A stretch of 64,000 nt of DNA from positions 25,712 through 89,711 of the forward strand of contig CAZBBC010000006.1 of the NCBI GenBank assembly GCA_964489835.1, in the 5' to 3' direction. Numbering within the stretch: the stretch's first letter is position 1; each line of letters starts with the position of its first letter. A model generated the notes under the pieces. The model did not search any database and was not told the origin of the DNA. It saw nothing but the letters and a program-made list of their open reading frames with translations. The position numbers and the translations under genes were made by a program. This document shows, one piece after another, positions 1-8,977 of the stretch. Source of the DNA: CAZBBC01 sp964489835. Its GTDB lineage: Bacteria; Calditrichota; Calditrichia; JAJRVZ01.

Positions 1-2217
1 TGCGAAGCATTGGCTGAGAAGCTGCCTGATCCTGAAAATGTCATCGCGGTTGCAATGGATGATGTTATAGAAGGATATAAATATCCGGAACGGGTTAAGT
101 TTCAGGTCATGGAAAATGTCATTCGGGATTATATCAACGCTGCTGATTTTTTAAATTTAAATCGGATTGATATGGTTATTTTACAACATGAATATGGAAT
201 TTTTGGCGGGAAAGATGGCTCTCATATTATTCAAATGCTTAAGAATTTAAAAATTCCGATCATTACCACACTTCATACGGTGTTAATGCAACCCACAGAT
301 GAACAGCGGGCGATTATTCGTGAGCTGACGAAATATTCTCAAAAAATTATCGTTATGGCACATATAGCTAAAATGATTTTAAATGATGTATACAAAATTC
401 CGGATTCCATGATCTCAGTCATCCCTCACGGGATACCCGATGTACCGTTTGTAGATCCGATATTCTATAAGGATAAATTCAATTTAGAGGACAAAAAGGT
501 CATTCTAACATTTGGGTTGATCGGTCCCAGTAAGGGTATTGAATTTATGATCGATGCATTACCAGAAATCATTAAAAAACATCCTAATGTACTCTATATC
601 GTCTTAGGGGCAACGCATCCAAATCTCTTGAAAACAGACGGGGAGGAATACCGTCATTTTCTGCACAGGAAAGTCAATACTTTAGGGATAGAAGAAAATG
701 TACAATTTCATAACAAATTTGTAAGCCTGGAAACCCTGACCGAGTATCTGATTGCAACAGATATTTATGTCACACCATATCTTTCCAAAGAACAAATTAC
801 TTCCGGCACTCTGGCTTATGCGGTCGGTTCAGGAAATGCGGTAGTTTCGACACCCTATTTATATGCCGAAGAACTTTTGGCCAACGGCAGAGGCCGGTTG
901 GTACCTTTTCGCAATTCAAAAAGTATCTCAAATGAAATTAATGATTTACTCGCTCATGATCTCGAACGGAATGTTATTCGAAAAAACGCCTATCTGCACG
1001 GACGTACGATGATCTGGAGGGAGGTGGCAGAAGGTTACTTAAGATTAGCAGGCGAGGTTCTTGAGCAAGGACCGGTCTACTCGTTTGCCCCTTCCTTTGG
1101 CAATCAAAGCTCAAAAATCATCGATGAATTGCCCCGTATCAATCTGCACCATTTTCAGGTCCTTACAGATGATACCGGCATGTTACAGCATTCATTTTTT
1201 ACCATACCTAATCGCGCCCACGGTTATAGCATAGACGATAATGCTCGGGCATTGATTGCCTCTTGTATGTATTATGACTTACGCAAAGATGAACAGATCA
1301 TTAAACTACTTAAAATTTATCTGGCATTTATTTATCATGCCTTTAACTACACAAGGAACCGCTTTCGGAATTTAATGTCATACGAGCGTACTTGGTTGGA
1401 AGAGATAGGTAGTGAGGATGCTCATGCCAGAGCATTATGGGGATTAGGTGTTGCCGTTAACAATGCGCCAAATAAAGCAATCAGAGATATGGCTACCCGT
1501 TTGTTCGGTGATGCAATAACTACCGCAGAAATCTTTACTTCTCCCAGGGCATGGAGTTTTACAATTCTTGGCATATCCCAGTATCTTGATATTTTTGGAG
1601 GAGATGCCGATGTAAGAAAGATTCAGGAAACACTCGCTGAAAAACTTTACACCCTATATAAAGATAATTTTAAATCAGATTGGCCATGGTTCGAAGACAA
1701 ACTGACCTATGCTAATGCCAGTTTATCTCATGGTTTAATCATTGCCGGTTATAGAATATCAAGGCTCGATATGTTTGATGCCGGGATTAGCTCGCTGGAA
1801 TGGTTGATGGAAAAACAAACATCTCCGGAAGGACATCTCTCAATTATTGGAAATAAAAATTGGGCTCCAAGAAACGAAGAGCACACAAATTTCGATCAGC
1901 AACCCATTGAACTCATGAATCTAATGATTGCCTGTGCCTCCGTATTTAAATTCACCGGTGATAAAAAATGGATCGATAAAGCCAGAAAGTGTATCAGCTG
2001 GTTTTTAGGTCAGAATGATCTCGGCGCCGTATTATATAATTACCAGACCGGTGGATGCAAAGATGGCCTGCATTCTCAGGGCACCAATGCCAATGAAGGT
2101 GCAGAGTCAACTTTGGCCTGGCTTATTTCCCTTATTACCATGTATAAATTATTTGGAGACCAGGAGTTGGCCAAGGAACCGATCAAGACATATAAAGATT
2201 CAGAAGAGGCAGATTAA
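1..2217 (+). CDS. Family-4-type glycosyltransferase with C-terminal six-hairpin-like domain (5' partial)
   Basis: The reading frame is open from base 1, and the first possible start (TTG at 10) lacks the usual N-terminal Rossmann strand of GT-B enzymes, so the true start lies upstream of the window. Residues up to about 370 look like a retaining GT-B glycosyltransferase: HEYGIFGG, a LTFGLIGPSKGIEF nucleotide-sugar-domain entry and the late segment ITSGTLAYAVGSGNAVVSTP. Residues about 380-735 form a second, helical domain with repeated SIDDNARAL, SYERTWLEEIGSEDAHARALW and ANASLSHGLI segments, resembling an (alpha/alpha)6 toroid. It ends 65 bp before the GH130 gene on the same strand and is probably co-transcribed with it. 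GT plus GH130 neighbours suggest synthesis or turnover of a mannose-type glycan (inference). Donor and acceptor cannot be told from sequence. Confidence 0.85.
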   Translation, partial: CEALAEKLPDPENVIAVAMDDVIEGYKYPERVKFQVMENVIRDYINAADFLNLNRIDMVILQHEYGIFGGKDGSHIIQMLKNLKIPIITTLHTVLMQPTDEQRAIIRELTKYSQKIIVMAHIAKMILNDVYKIPDSMISVIPHGIPDVPFVDPIFYKDKFNLEDKKVILTFGLIGPSKGIEFMIDALPEIIKKHPNVLYIVLGATHPNLLKTDGEEYRHFLHRKVNTLGIEENVQFHNKFVSLETLTEYLIATDIYVTPYLSKEQITSGTLAYAVGSGNAVVSTPYLYAEELLANGRGRLVPFRNSKSISNEINDLLAHDLERNVIRKNAYLHGRTMIWREVAEGYLRLAGEVLEQGPVYSFAPSFGNQSSKIIDELPRINLHHFQVLTDDTGMLQHSFFTIPNRAHGYSIDDNARALIASCMYYDLRKDEQIIKLLKIYLAFIYHAFNYTRNRFRNLMSYERTWLEEIGSEDAHARALWGLGVAVNNAPNKAIRDMATRLFGDAITTAEIFTSPRAWSFTILGISQYLDIFGGDADVRKIQETLAEKLYTLYKDNFKSDWPWFEDKLTYANASLSHGLIIAGYRISRLDMFDAGISSLEWLMEKQTSPEGHLSIIGNKNWAPRNEEHTNFDQQPIELMNLMIACASVFKFTGDKKWIDKARKCISWFLGQNDLGAVLYNYQTGGCKDGLHSQGTNANEGAESTLAWLISLITMYKLFGDQELAKEPIKTYKDSEEAD

Positions 2218-2282
2218 AAGTTATTAATCATTTTAAGATTACAACTACATTGATATTCATCAGTTAACATAGGATCAAGGAT

Positions 2283-3743
2283 ATGCAGACTATCAAGGTA
2301 AACCGAAAAGAAACTAGATTTTCTTCGGATCCATCACGGGTGATCAACAAATTTTATTATCCGGGTAGCGAACACCGAGCGAAAAATATTATAAATCGCG
2401 TTCTGAATCTCACTGATTATAGTGTAAAAAATTTATTAGAACAAATTTTATCAAATTTCGAGCACCGCCATCGAAATTTAAAAGAAGTTTTTAACAGAAA
2501 TTATCAAAATGTCAGAATGTTTATTCCCGATCAAAAAAACCTATCTGAAGACAGGAAATTGCTTATCGGTTCTTACTTTACACACGAATATTCGATAGAA
2601 GCCGCTGGTTTTTTTAATCCATCGATGGTACCTCATCCCAGCCAGAAAAGTGCAAACAAAGGAGAAATGACCTTCATTCTGAGTTTTAGAGCTACCGGGG
2701 AAGGACATGTCTCATCGATTGAGTTCAGGAGTGGAAAACTTGATAAATATAATAATATGTTGATGGACACGGCTTATCATCAATGCGAAACACCGGAAAT
2801 TATTATGAACGAGGTTTATGAAAAAAAATTCTTTTTAAAAAATATCAGACATTTAGAAATGGAGAATGATATTACCAAAAATATATTTAAAAATTTACCA
2901 TCAACATTTTCATTTGAGATACTTCAGGATAAAATTGAAAAAATAAAAAATAGTTTTCCACATTCCCATACGTTCACACATACAATAAATATGGTATACC
3001 TTATGGCCCGTTCCAATCATCAAAGGTACTTCCGACCTGAATCACACATTTCCGAACGGGTACTATTTCCTGTATCCAAAGAAGCGATTAAAGGTTTGGA
3101 AGACGCGCGTTTTGTTCGTTTTTGTTTTGATAATGGAGAAGTTACTTATTTTGCAACCTATACGGCTTATAATGGATTCGAAATTTTTCCCATGCTACTC
3201 TCAACATCGGATTTTTTATCGTTTAATTTTTGCACAATAACCGGCGCTGCAGTTAAGGATAAGGGGATGGCTTTATTTCCCAGAAAAATAGACGGAAAAT
3301 ATTTTATGTTTTCCCGGATCGACGGAGAGAATTTATATTTAATGAAATCAGACTCCGTTGATTTCTGGAATAAAGCACAATTGTTTCAGTCCCCAAAACA
3401 TCCCTGGGAATTTTTTCAAATCGGTACCTGTGGGTCGCCAATTGAAACAGAACATGGCTGGATTCTTTTAACTCATGGTGTCGGCCCTATGCGCTGTTAT
3501 TGTATCGGGGCGGAACTTCTGGATTTAAAAAATCCATCAAAAATCATCGCCCAGCTAAAAGAACCAATACTTTTACCGGAGGCAAGAGAACGGGAAGGAT
3601 ATGTCCCTAATGTGGTCTATTCATGCGGTGGACTGATTCATAACAGTGAGCTGGTTTTGCCTTATGCTATGTCCGATTCATCCTGTGGAATTGCCACAAT
3701 AAAAATGGATGAATTAATGTCGGCTTTCGCTCAATCTCATTAA
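2283..3743 (+). CDS. Glycoside hydrolase family 130-like enzyme (mannoside phosphorylase or mannosidase)
   Basis: 486 residues with no signal peptide, so probably cytoplasmic. Five-bladed beta-propeller GH130 features are visible: FFNPSMVPHPSQ, FRATGEGHVSSIEFRSG, a LEDARFVRF segment, TYTAYNGFEIFPML, GTCGSPIETEHGWILLTHGV and a late YVPNVVYSCGG segment. GH130 enzymes are either inverting phosphorylases on beta-mannosides or beta-1,2-mannosidases. The N-terminal helical extension of about 100 residues and the overall length are larger than the minimal phosphorylases, so the sub-type is left open. The ATG at 2283 follows GGATCAAGGAT. It lies directly downstream of the two-domain glycosyltransferase, a pairing I recall from Bacteroidetes genomes (family knowledge), which suggests a joint role in making or recycling a mannosyl glycan. 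Confidence 0.8.
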   Translation: MQTIKVNRKETRFSSDPSRVINKFYYPGSEHRAKNIINRVLNLTDYSVKNLLEQILSNFEHRHRNLKEVFNRNYQNVRMFIPDQKNLSEDRKLLIGSYFTHEYSIEAAGFFNPSMVPHPSQKSANKGEMTFILSFRATGEGHVSSIEFRSGKLDKYNNMLMDTAYHQCETPEIIMNEVYEKKFFLKNIRHLEMENDITKNIFKNLPSTFSFEILQDKIEKIKNSFPHSHTFTHTINMVYLMARSNHQRYFRPESHISERVLFPVSKEAIKGLEDARFVRFCFDNGEVTYFATYTAYNGFEIFPMLLSTSDFLSFNFCTITGAAVKDKGMALFPRKIDGKYFMFSRIDGENLYLMKSDSVDFWNKAQLFQSPKHPWEFFQIGTCGSPIETEHGWILLTHGVGPMRCYCIGAELLDLKNPSKIIAQLKEPILLPEAREREGYVPNVVYSCGGLIHNSELVLPYAMSDSSCGIATIKMDELMSAFAQSH

Positions 3744-3905
3744 CCTCACTGTAAGTTTTACCGTATTAACAGAGAAAAGAGTTGAGGATTCTCAATTTCT
3801 TAAACCATTTTTATTTCAAATATCTAATCTGATCTTTTCATAAACCTTGGAATATTCATTCCCTCAAATTGATTATATATATTAAAATAATCAGGAGTAT
3901 CCATT

Positions 3906-4487
3906 ATGGCTTTTACCTTAGCTTTAAGTGAGAAAGCACCCAATTTTAAATTACCGGCAACCGATGGCAAAACTTACCAATTGTCTGATTTTGATGATAG
4001 CCGGTTATTGGTAATTTTTTTTACCTGTAACCATTGTCCCTATGTTATCGGCTCGGATGAAATGACACGCCAGACAGCCGAGAAATTTGCCCCTCAGGAC
4101 GTAAAATTTATTGGGATCAATTCAAACAGTAAGGTCACTTATCCGGAAGATGATTTTGAGCATATGGTTGTGCGGATGGAAGAGAACAAATTCCCCTGGC
4201 TATATCTTTATGATGAAACCCAGGAAATTGCCCGGACCTATGGTGCTTTGAGAACGCCACACTTTTTTGTTTTCAACAAAGAGCGTAAACTTGTATATAC
4301 TGGTCGGGGTGTAGATAATCCCCGCGATACCAGTAAAATGACGGTCAACGACCTTGAAAAAGCCTTGAACGAACAATTAGCGGGTAAACCGGTGAGTGTT
4401 CCGCTTACCAATCCTATTGGTTGTAATGTTAAATGGGAAGGTAAAGATCAGCACTGGATGCCGGCCGATGCCTGTGATTTGGTGTAA
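3906..4487 (+). CDS. Thioredoxin-fold redoxin with CNHC active site
   Basis: 193 residues, no signal peptide. An AhpC/TSA-like thioredoxin fold opens with APNFKLPATDGKTYQLSDF. The active-site CxxC is C41-N-H-C44 inside FFTCNHCPYVIGSDE. The cis-Pro segment is RTPHFFVFN. The C-terminal GCNVKW motif is typical of the CNHCPYV-type thioredoxin family proteins. The likely role is a cytoplasmic thiol-disulfide reductase or peroxidase-like redoxin; the partner is unknown. The start ATG follows AGGAGTATCCATT. It is separated from the GH130 gene by 162 bp of AT-rich sequence with a possible TATATATTAAA -10-like region near 3872-3885, so it is probably its own unit. No clear terminator was seen downstream. 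Confidence 0.85.
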   Translation: MAFTLALSEKAPNFKLPATDGKTYQLSDFDDSRLLVIFFTCNHCPYVIGSDEMTRQTAEKFAPQDVKFIGINSNSKVTYPEDDFEHMVVRMEENKFPWLYLYDETQEIARTYGALRTPHFFVFNKERKLVYTGRGVDNPRDTSKMTVNDLEKALNEQLAGKPVSVPLTNPIGCNVKWEGKDQHWMPADACDLV

Positions 4488-4670
4488 ATCTACGAACCGC
4501 CTGTTGGTGACCAGGGATCAGGCCGAGGCTAATTTTATTTTATAATCGGTAATTGAGCGAAAGATATAATCATATTGCAGGACAATTTTATTCCATGAAT
4601 AATATTTTAAATTATTTACAGATTCCTGACAATAAATGCCACCTAAAAATCTATTATCCGGCGTCATTAA

Positions 4671-5444
4671 TCAAAACCTTAACGAAAGACAGCTGACCCC
4701 CCCATCCAGTTTCCTGAACTCGGACATATTAACTGTCAGTGTTTCATAACCTGCAGTTTCAACTGCTGTTCGGGTATTCGGATAACCAGATGGCATAATG
4801 ACAGTACCGTTTATCCATAGGCTATTGGCGGCATAATTTTCTTCCGCTGCAACCTCAATAATTTTATATTTCTTAAATTTTTCCTGCGATAAAAATTCAC
4901 CGGTAGCAAGCATATGGTGATGATCCAGGTAAGAAACGCCTGTTTTTAGATGAAGTACTTTTTCAATCCGAATCGTTGATGCGGTCATGCCATATTTTTC
5001 AAGAATTTTCTGCACCTGTTGAGCACCGCTTTGATTGGTGCGCCCGGATAATCCGACAAAAAAATGAGACTCAACCATCATAATATCGCCTGCCTCAACA
5101 GTACCCGGTGGTTTTATAACCTCAATATTATCATAGAATTTACTGAGAATGGTTGATATCTCAATCGTTTCTCCTTTTCGCGAAGATGCTCCTGGATTAG
5201 TAATGATCGCACATATCGGTGTAAGCAGGGCGATGTCTTCAACAAATGTGGAATCCGGATAATGAGGGTCAGCTTCCAGTATTATAACATCTAAACCACA
5301 AGCCATCAGCGCCTTTACATAATGATCGTGCTGAATCAACGCCTTATGATAATCCGGCGGTCCCAAATCAGCTGTTGTCAGACCATTGCTCATATTCAGA
5401 CAAGGTCTACGTACGATTGCTTTTGTATAATTCATTAATGCCAT
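4671..5444 (-). CDS. DDAH-like amidinohydrolase (dimethylargininase / amidinotransferase fold)
   Basis: 257 residues, matching the length of dimethylarginine dimethylaminohydrolases. Typical motifs are NGLTTADLGPPDYHKAL near the N terminus, YPDSTFVEDIALL (acidic substrate-binding region), the PGTVEAGDIM guanidino-binding segment, the catalytic His in VLHLKTGVSYL and the nucleophile Cys252 in GGVSCLSLRF at the extreme C terminus. The expected reaction is hydrolysis of a methylarginine or related guanidino compound to citrulline plus amine. Two in-frame starts exist; the second ATG (5435, MNYTKAIVRRP) matches the usual family start better than the first at 5444. It lies downstream of the histidine kinase gene on the same strand with about 90 bp between, so weak co-transcription is possible. 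Substrate specificity is an inference. Confidence 0.85.
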   Translation of the reverse strand: MALMNYTKAIVRRPCLNMSNGLTTADLGPPDYHKALIQHDHYVKALMACGLDVIILEADPHYPDSTFVEDIALLTPICAIITNPGASSRKGETIEISTILSKFYDNIEVIKPPGTVEAGDIMMVESHFFVGLSGRTNQSGAQQVQKILEKYGMTASTIRIEKVLHLKTGVSYLDHHHMLATGEFLSQEKFKKYKIIEVAAEENYAANSLWINGTVIMPSGYPNTRTAVETAGYETLTVNMSEFRKLDGGVSCLSLRF

Positions 5445-5533
5445 AACTCCAAATATTTTATAACTTCGTTTAGATAACCGCTTGACTCAGATAATGAATA
5501 TAGGGCAGATTGATTTTCTTTTCAATTCAGAGA

Positions 5534-6877
5534 TCAAGAAAATGTTAACTTAAAAGTGGTCTGTTTATCCGGTATGGAAGAGACAGAGATGGTGCCGGCA
5601 TGTTGACGCATAATCTGTTTAGAAAGACTGAGCCCAATACCTGAGCCTGTCTTTTTAGTCGTAAAAAAAGGAATGAAAATTTTCTCCCGCACCTCAGGAA
5701 CGATTCCTGAGCCGTTATCAGTTAGTCTCATCATGACCCGACCTTTCTCGTCCCTGGACGCTGACAGATCCAGTTTTCCATTTTCTTTATTATTTATAGC
5801 CTCCAAAGAATTTCTGATGAGATTCAACAACACCTGCTCAATAAGCTCCTGATCAGCAATTACCTGCAAGTTCTGGGGCTGCACTACGGAGGTAATCTTT
5901 ACTTTTCTTTTATTTGATTCATTCTCCATTAACTGTGTCACCCGATTGAAAAGATTATTAATAGATATCATTTGAAAATTTGGTTTCGGAATACGGGTCA
6001 GTTTGTGATAAGAATTAACAAAATGAATTAATCCTTCACTTCTTTTCTGTATCGTACTCACCGCCTGGTGTATTTCATTCAGATCCTTAGCTTCATCCAC
6101 TTCATTAATCATTTCTATTAAGGACTGATCAATCGTTTGAGCAAGAGAGGAGATAGGGGTTATAGAATTCATGATTTCATGCGTAAGCACACGAATTAGT
6201 TTTTGCCATGCTTCCATTTCCTGTTCTTCTAATTCACTTTGAATATTCTGTAAAGAGGCAAGAATAAGCAAGCGACCGCGTAATTGGAATCTGGTGGTAT
6301 AAACAACCAATTGCAATATATCCTCTTTCTGCTGTATTTTTATGAGATCCCGATTACCCGTCTTCATACTGAGTAATTTTCGTACCAATTCTTCGTTTAT
6401 CGTTCCCAGGGCTGAAATGTTTCGCACTTTAGGGACCCCAAGGATTCTTTTCGCAGCGGTGTTCATAAGTTCTACTTTACCCTGGTTATCATAGGCGATA
6501 AGCCCTATGCCAACATGCTGCACGACTGTTTGCAGGTAACGATAATTCTCCTCCTTTTCTCCCCGGATACGCTGAAAGTCCCGGATCACCATGGAAAATC
6601 CTTCATTTAACTCATTAAAAGATTTGCCCAGGCCTGGTGTCTTAAAAGATTGGGAGAAATCAGCATAACGGATCGCCTCTAAAAATTGTAACATCCGCCG
6701 ATTCGACGTTTCCATTAATTTAATCATTGCAACAACCTGATAGATACACAACAGCCCAAGAATCCCAATGGTGGCGTATAAATCTGTATTAAGAAAAAGG
6801 TAAATGGAAAGAAAAAGGGTGAGAGTTAAACTAATAATCCTTATAACAACTTGTATTCTAAAATTCTTAAAAATCAT
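5534..6877 (-). CDS. NtrY-like membrane sensor histidine kinase
   Basis: 447 residues. Two hydrophobic segments at about 10-30 and 36-55 with almost no periplasmic loop suggest sensing in or near the membrane. A linker at about 60-110 leads to a PAS-like domain at about 115-205 (GLIAYDNQGKVELMN). HisKA has the phosphoacceptor H233 in LTHEIMNSITPISSL. The ATPase domain has the N box NLIRNSLEAI, G1 DNGSGIVP and G2 FFTTKKTGSGIGLSLSK. It is the second gene of a two-gene unit, 38 bp downstream of its cognate response regulator. The neighbouring divergent export operon suggests it senses an envelope stress or a toxic compound (inference). Confidence 0.9.
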   Translation of the reverse strand: MIFKNFRIQVVIRIISLTLTLFLSIYLFLNTDLYATIGILGLLCIYQVVAMIKLMETSNRRMLQFLEAIRYADFSQSFKTPGLGKSFNELNEGFSMVIRDFQRIRGEKEENYRYLQTVVQHVGIGLIAYDNQGKVELMNTAAKRILGVPKVRNISALGTINEELVRKLLSMKTGNRDLIKIQQKEDILQLVVYTTRFQLRGRLLILASLQNIQSELEEQEMEAWQKLIRVLTHEIMNSITPISSLAQTIDQSLIEMINEVDEAKDLNEIHQAVSTIQKRSEGLIHFVNSYHKLTRIPKPNFQMISINNLFNRVTQLMENESNKRKVKITSVVQPQNLQVIADQELIEQVLLNLIRNSLEAINNKENGKLDLSASRDEKGRVMMRLTDNGSGIVPEVREKIFIPFFTTKKTGSGIGLSLSKQIMRQHAGTISVSSIPDKQTTFKLTFS

Positions 6878-6915
6878 TTTTATCCCGGAACTTAAAAGAC
6901 AGATCTATCCAATTC

Positions 6916-8292
6916 TCATAGACCGAGTTTTTCAATCCTGCGATACAGAGCTGCCCGGCTCAGCCCCAGTTCTTTCGCCGCCTTACTGACATTTCCATGA
7001 TGCTTATTCAAGGCCTTTTCTATGATCACTTTTTCAACCAGGTCCAGATTATAGTTTTCAAAAACCAATCCTCGGGTTTGGGTGTTTCCCGGTGAGAATA
7101 AAAAATCATCGGATTGCAAGGTTGAAGTCTCCGATAATATAATTGCTCTTTCAATGGCATGCTGAAGTTCCCGAATATTACCCGGCCAATGATAAGACTT
7201 TAATTTTTTCATTGTTACCGGAGACCATTTATTAATTCTCTTGTAATACTTTTTCGCATAAATATTTTTAAAATGTTCAGCCAGCAGTGGAATATCTTCT
7301 ATTCTTTCTCTTAATGGCGGTAATTTTAGTTCAACCGTATTGATGCGGTATAACAGGTCCTGTCTAAACGTTCCCTCACGTACCATTTCGAATATGGGCC
7401 TATTTGTTGCGCAAATAAGACGAATATCAATCGGTTGAGATTTATTAGATCCGACACGAATAACCTGTCGACTTTCTAATACACTCAGAAGCTTTGATTG
7501 AAGCGATAAGGACAAATTCCCGATTTCATCCAGAAATAGAGTACCACCGCTGGCAATTTCAAATCGCCCGGCATGGTCATTCTTTGCGTCAGTAAAAGCA
7601 CCCCGGACATGACCAAAAAGTTCACTTTCAAAAAGCGTTTCGCTGATCGCACCCATATCGACACTGATAAACACCCTGTCGAACCTCGCTGACTGCCGAT
7701 GAATAGCCCGTGCCACCAGTTCCTTACCGGTTCCGTTTTCACCAAGAATAAGCACATTGGCATCAGTTTTAGCCACTTTATTTACCGTACTGAACAATCC
7801 CCGGATAGCCGGTCCTTTCCCGATAAAATCCAGAAAAGGTTGATCGATATCGGCGCTTAATTGCTTTTGTTGTACACGCAACCGATTTGCTTCCAGTCTG
7901 GACTTCCGAAGTTCTAAGGCAGCAGATATCGTCGCCAGGAGCTTTTCATTTTGCCAGGGTTTTAAAATAAAATCAACTGCACCTTCCTTTATCGCACGGA
8001 CTGCCATTTCAACATCGCCATAGGCAGTAATCAGAATTACCACTGCCGAAGGGTCAATTTCTATTATTTTTTTAAGCCAGTATAAACCTTCCTGTCCGCT
8101 GGTGACATCGCTTTTAAAATTCATGTCAAGACAAATCAAATCGTATGTTTCACTTTTAAGGAGAGAGGGAATAATTTCCGGATCTTTTTCAATACGAATT
8201 TCGGTTACATATTTTTTAACCAAAAGGCGAAAGGTAAAAAGGATATCCTCGTCATCATCAACAATCAATATCTTTACGTCATGTTGCTTCAC
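6916..8292 (-). CDS. Sigma-54-dependent response regulator (NtrC/NtrX family)
   Basis: 458 residues in three domains. The receiver has acidic residues 12-14, phosphoacceptor D56 in LICLDMNF, T89 and K111. The AAA+ domain has Walker A GENGTGKE (184-191), Walker B TLFLDE (251-256) and the sigma-54 contact loop GAFTDA (231-236), a variant of GAFTGA. The C-terminal Fis-type HTH includes HHGNVSKAAKELGLSRAALY. The start codon is GTG at 8292 with AGAGGAG nine bases upstream. It is the first gene of the regulator-kinase pair and divergent from the ABC export operon. A TGTCCG-N4-CGGACA palindrome and a -24/-12 promoter precede that operon, so this protein is the natural candidate activator (inference). 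Confidence 0.92.
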   Translation of the reverse strand: MKQHDVKILIVDDDEDILFTFRLLVKKYVTEIRIEKDPEIIPSLLKSETYDLICLDMNFKSDVTSGQEGLYWLKKIIEIDPSAVVILITAYGDVEMAVRAIKEGAVDFILKPWQNEKLLATISAALELRKSRLEANRLRVQQKQLSADIDQPFLDFIGKGPAIRGLFSTVNKVAKTDANVLILGENGTGKELVARAIHRQSARFDRVFISVDMGAISETLFESELFGHVRGAFTDAKNDHAGRFEIASGGTLFLDEIGNLSLSLQSKLLSVLESRQVIRVGSNKSQPIDIRLICATNRPIFEMVREGTFRQDLLYRINTVELKLPPLRERIEDIPLLAEHFKNIYAKKYYKRINKWSPVTMKKLKSYHWPGNIRELQHAIERAIILSETSTLQSDDFLFSPGNTQTRGLVFENYNLDLVEKVIIEKALNKHHGNVSKAAKELGLSRAALYRRIEKLGL

Positions 8293-8408
8293 TCAATATC
8301 ACTCCTCTAACCGTTGCTTTATTTAGCCTGAATTATTCAAAATCTTTCACAGTTTATGCTATTGTACCAAAACATTTTGTTTTTTTTGTAAAAATTTTAA
8401 AAACTGTT

Positions 8409-8439
8409 ATCCAAGGATTAATTTTTTTTGTCCTTGGAT
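8409..8439. repeat. Perfect 9-bp inverted repeat with T-rich loop
   Basis: ATCCAAGGA (8409-8417) and TCCTTGGAT (8431-8439) are exact reverse complements around a 13-base loop containing eight T. The hairpin immediately precedes the 105-bp dispersed repeat. It is in the 685-bp space between the response regulator start and the export operon. A terminator would be odd here because both flanking genes point away, so a repeat-boundary structure is more likely. Confidence 0.6.
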
Positions 8440-8448
8440 TATTCTTCT

Positions 8449-8553
8449 AAGCCGGATCCCGTCATAGCCACGTCTGCGCCGGGCAGGCCGGGCAAGCAGG
8501 CGTCCGTCTAAGGCTGGATCAAGTGATTGACTGACACTGATTTGCACGGATTA
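8449..8553 (+). repeat. Dispersed 105-bp GC-rich repeat, copy 1
   Basis: This GC-rich block stands out from its AT-rich surroundings. It matches, in inverted orientation, 26741-26845 at 100 of 105 positions by my own alignment. It contains a GCCGGGCAG / GCCGGGCAA direct repeat and two GCCGGATC/GGCTGGATC words. It is followed at 8584-8652 by ATCCGTG triplets, a GGACTATTTTTTTT string and AGCCTTGGGCTGCGCTAT. That last segment also follows copy 2, although the core there is reversed. No coding potential was seen. It is probably a small non-autonomous repeat element. Confidence 0.85.
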
Positions 8554-8583
8554 AAACTATAATAAAAATATTTTTTAAATAAA

Positions 8584-8652
8584 ATCCGTGTTAATCCGTG
8601 AAATCCGTGGACTATTTTTTTTCTTTGTTTGTAGCCTTGGGCTGCGCTATGA
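8584..8652 (+). repeat. ATCCGTG triplet and AGCCTTGGGCTGCGCT module
   Basis: Three spaced ATCCGTG heptamers (8584-8610) are followed by GGACTATTTTTTTT and a small hairpin-forming GTAGCCTTGGGCTGC string. The latter part recurs at 26880-26912 beside the second copy of the 105-bp repeat, in the same strand sense although the core is inverted. This makes the two loci mosaics of the same modules. ATCCGTG-type strings are, from memory, common in intergenic regions of many environmental bacteria. Confidence 0.6.
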
Positions 8653-8834
8653 ATAGACCAGGTTAGTCAATTAATAATTTTATCTCTCCCCGGGATCCTG
8701 AGTCCTTTCAAACAAATTAACTGAAAAAAGATACTCTTAAAACAACTTTTTTATAAAACTTACCCAATGATAAACACCGGACTCAATAATATTGAATCAG
8801 CAGGAGATTTATTTGAGATTTTTGAGTATCATAC

Positions 8835-8872
8835 TGTCCGTTTTCGGACACCTACTGTTTCACATACGGACA
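8835..8872 (+). promoter_or_regulatory. Candidate enhancer (UAS) for the sigma-54 activator
   Basis: TGTCCG-TTTT-CGGACA at 8835-8850 is a perfect 16-bp dyad. A second CGGACA half-site lies at 8867-8872, exactly 22 bp (two helical turns) after the first. The dyad is centred about 107 bp before the predicted transcription start, the usual distance for NtrC-type activators. The regulator gene is the divergent neighbour. Binding is inferred, not shown. Confidence 0.65.
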
Positions 8873-8923
8873 CTTTTATAAATGGTTTCCTTTTAGGATG
8901 CCTGTATACCTGGATTGCAGGTC

Positions 8924-8939
8924 TGGCATGTTTATTGAT
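8924..8939 (+). promoter_or_regulatory. Candidate sigma-54 (-24/-12) promoter
   Basis: CTGGCATGTTTATTGAT gives the -24 GG at 8925-8926 and a -12 G at 8937 with ten bases between. It matches the TGGCAC-N5-TTGC consensus except that the final GC is GA. The predicted start of transcription is near 8950, 28 bp upstream of the adaptor start codon at 8978. The imperfect -12 element keeps confidence moderate. Confidence 0.6.
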
Positions 8940-8977
8940 ACATAACATTAAGATGAATTTAACAAGATCGGTTTCTT

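Noticed and set aside
4498..4560. GCCTG...CAGGC plus T-rich tail after the thioredoxin-like gene, considered as a terminator
   Set aside because: Only five pairs with a 15-base loop; too weak to call.
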